Shown here piece by piece: positions 5,667 to 6,019 of a DNA stretch of 6,019 nt (positions are counted from its first letter, which is position 1; every line of letters starts with the position of its first letter). The position numbers were made by a program, and so were the translations under genes. The stretch comes from a bacterium (GTDB taxonomy: Bacteria; Patescibacteriota; Minisyncoccia; Phycocordibacterales; Phycocordibacteraceae), in assembly GCA_021782685.1 (NCBI GenBank), contig JAJXUQ010000035.1, positions 1-6,019 of the forward strand. Direction: 5' to 3'. The notes beneath the pieces were generated by a model, which saw only the letters and a program-made list of their open reading frames with translations, ran no database searches and had not been told where the DNA came from.

Positions 5667-5960
5667 ATGGCGACGATAGAGGAGGTAGAGAAGCTCGCGG
5701 CGCTCGCGCGTATTTCGATAGCGGAAGACGAAATCGAGAAATTCACGAGCGAATTTGACGCGATTCTCGCGTACGTCGGCCAGCTCGAGGTGCTGGACCT
5801 CTCCCGGAACCCCGCGGAAGAGAAGCCGCCCTTGCGCAACGTGATGCGTGCGGACGGTGAGCCGCACGCGCCGCGCGCGTATACCGAGCGGCTGGCCGAA
5901 CAGTTCCCCGCGCGCGAGGGCGATGCGCTTGCGGTGAAGCAGATAATTTCCCATGACTAA
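5667..5960 (+). CDS. gatC: Asp-tRNA(Asn)/Glu-tRNA(Gln) amidotransferase subunit C
   Basis: A 97-residue protein, the usual GatC size. The start MATIEEVEKLAALARISIAEDEIEKF is the conserved N-terminal helix pair (xxEEVxKLAxLARIxLxExE), followed by FDAILAYVGQLEVLD, NVMRADG, and a C-terminal FPAREGDALAVKQIISHD matching the family's fP....f.V.kvi ending. GatC wraps around GatA and links it to GatB; the complex amidates misacylated Glu-tRNA(Gln) or Asp-tRNA(Asn) in the cytoplasm. The frame is open upstream into ligA, but ATG 5667 gives the correct N-terminus and lies just after the promoter-like element. It begins 13 nt after the ligA stop and overlaps gatA by 8 nt, suggesting translational coupling. 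Confidence 0.95.
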   Translation: MATIEEVEKLAALARISIAEDEIEKFTSEFDAILAYVGQLEVLDLSRNPAEEKPPLRNVMRADGEPHAPRAYTERLAEQFPAREGDALAVKQIISHD

Positions 5961-6019
5961 ACCGAATGAGCTGACGATAGCGGAAGCGGCCTCTTTGCTG
6001 CGCGCACGGGAACTTTCAG
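5953..6019 (+). CDS. gatA: Amidotransferase subunit A, N-terminal fragment (continues past window)
   Basis: ATG 5953 lies inside the gatC 3' end and opens a different frame giving MTKPNELTIAEAASLLRARE, which matches the GatA N-terminus (LTIxEAxxLLRxxExS). Only 22 codons fall in the window; the amidase-signature core with its Ser-cisSer-Lys triad lies beyond. GatA releases ammonia from glutamine (or asparagine) for delivery to GatB. The call rests on the short N-terminal match plus its position straight after gatC; gatB would be expected further downstream or elsewhere. Confidence 0.88.
   Translation, partial: MTKPNELTIAEAASLLRARELS

Noticed and set aside
3563..5839. A 758-codon open frame on the minus strand across all of ligA and most of gatC
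   Set aside because: It is antisense to a ligase with every family motif in frame. Its product is Arg-rich with no recognisable domain, as expected from the complement of GC-rich, codon-biased coding DNA.
1..6019. Alternative genetic code (UGA as glycine) given the probable CPR origin
   Set aside because: pilD, the GspH-like gene and ligA all end at TGA at their expected family lengths, and no internal TGA is needed to read any gene.

Overview
The window looks like chromosomal DNA from a Patescibacteria (CPR) bacterium, most likely in the Parcubacteria group. This rests on three things: the style of the major pilin fragment (ASLNTARSKG... with a YWCVDSTGK segment near the C-terminus), a LigA with motifs I associate with that group (VPQWSFNDAF, SPEALDSLKYEL), and apparently leaderless genes. 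The DNA is GC-rich. TGA acts as a normal stop (pilD, the GspH-like gene and ligA end on it at their natural lengths), so the glycine-recoded UGA of Gracilibacteria/Absconditabacteria is not in use. All genes are on the + strand and packed tightly.

Layout. 1-378 is the C-terminal part of a type IV pilin whose start lies outside the window. 403-441 is a perfect 18-bp inverted repeat, probably its terminator, whose 3' arm runs into a promoter-like TGGTATCAT. 451-3627 is a five-gene type IV pilus unit: prepilin peptidase PilD, then four small prepilin-like proteins resembling GspH/FimT, GspJ/PilW, GspI/PilV and GspK/PilX. Their junctions are 4-nt overlap, 4-nt overlap, 3-nt gap and 10-nt overlap. 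3656-5653 is NAD+-dependent DNA ligase LigA. 5667-5960 is gatC and 5953-6019 is the beginning of gatA, subunits of the tRNA-dependent amidotransferase.

How the genes fit together. PilD would cut the leader peptides of the major pilin and of the minor prepilins. The H-J-I-K set matches the minor pilins that form the priming tip complex in type IV pili and type II secretion pseudopili. LigA seals nicks in replication and repair. GatCA(B) converts Glu-tRNA(Gln) and/or Asp-tRNA(Asn) to the amidated forms. The ligase and gat genes look like housekeeping neighbours, not part of the pilus system.

Most worth a second look: (1) the same TGnTAnnnT element 6-8 nt before the ATG of pilD, ligA and gatC, implying leaderless transcripts; (2) a LigA that lacks two of the four zinc-finger cysteines and several of the usual NMN-binding residues of domain Ia; (3) a PilD with a rearranged cysteine tetrad and GLAD in place of GxGD. 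I see no CRISPR array, mobile element, tRNA or rRNA, and no gene-free stretch longer than about 75 bases. I found no clearly new biological system.
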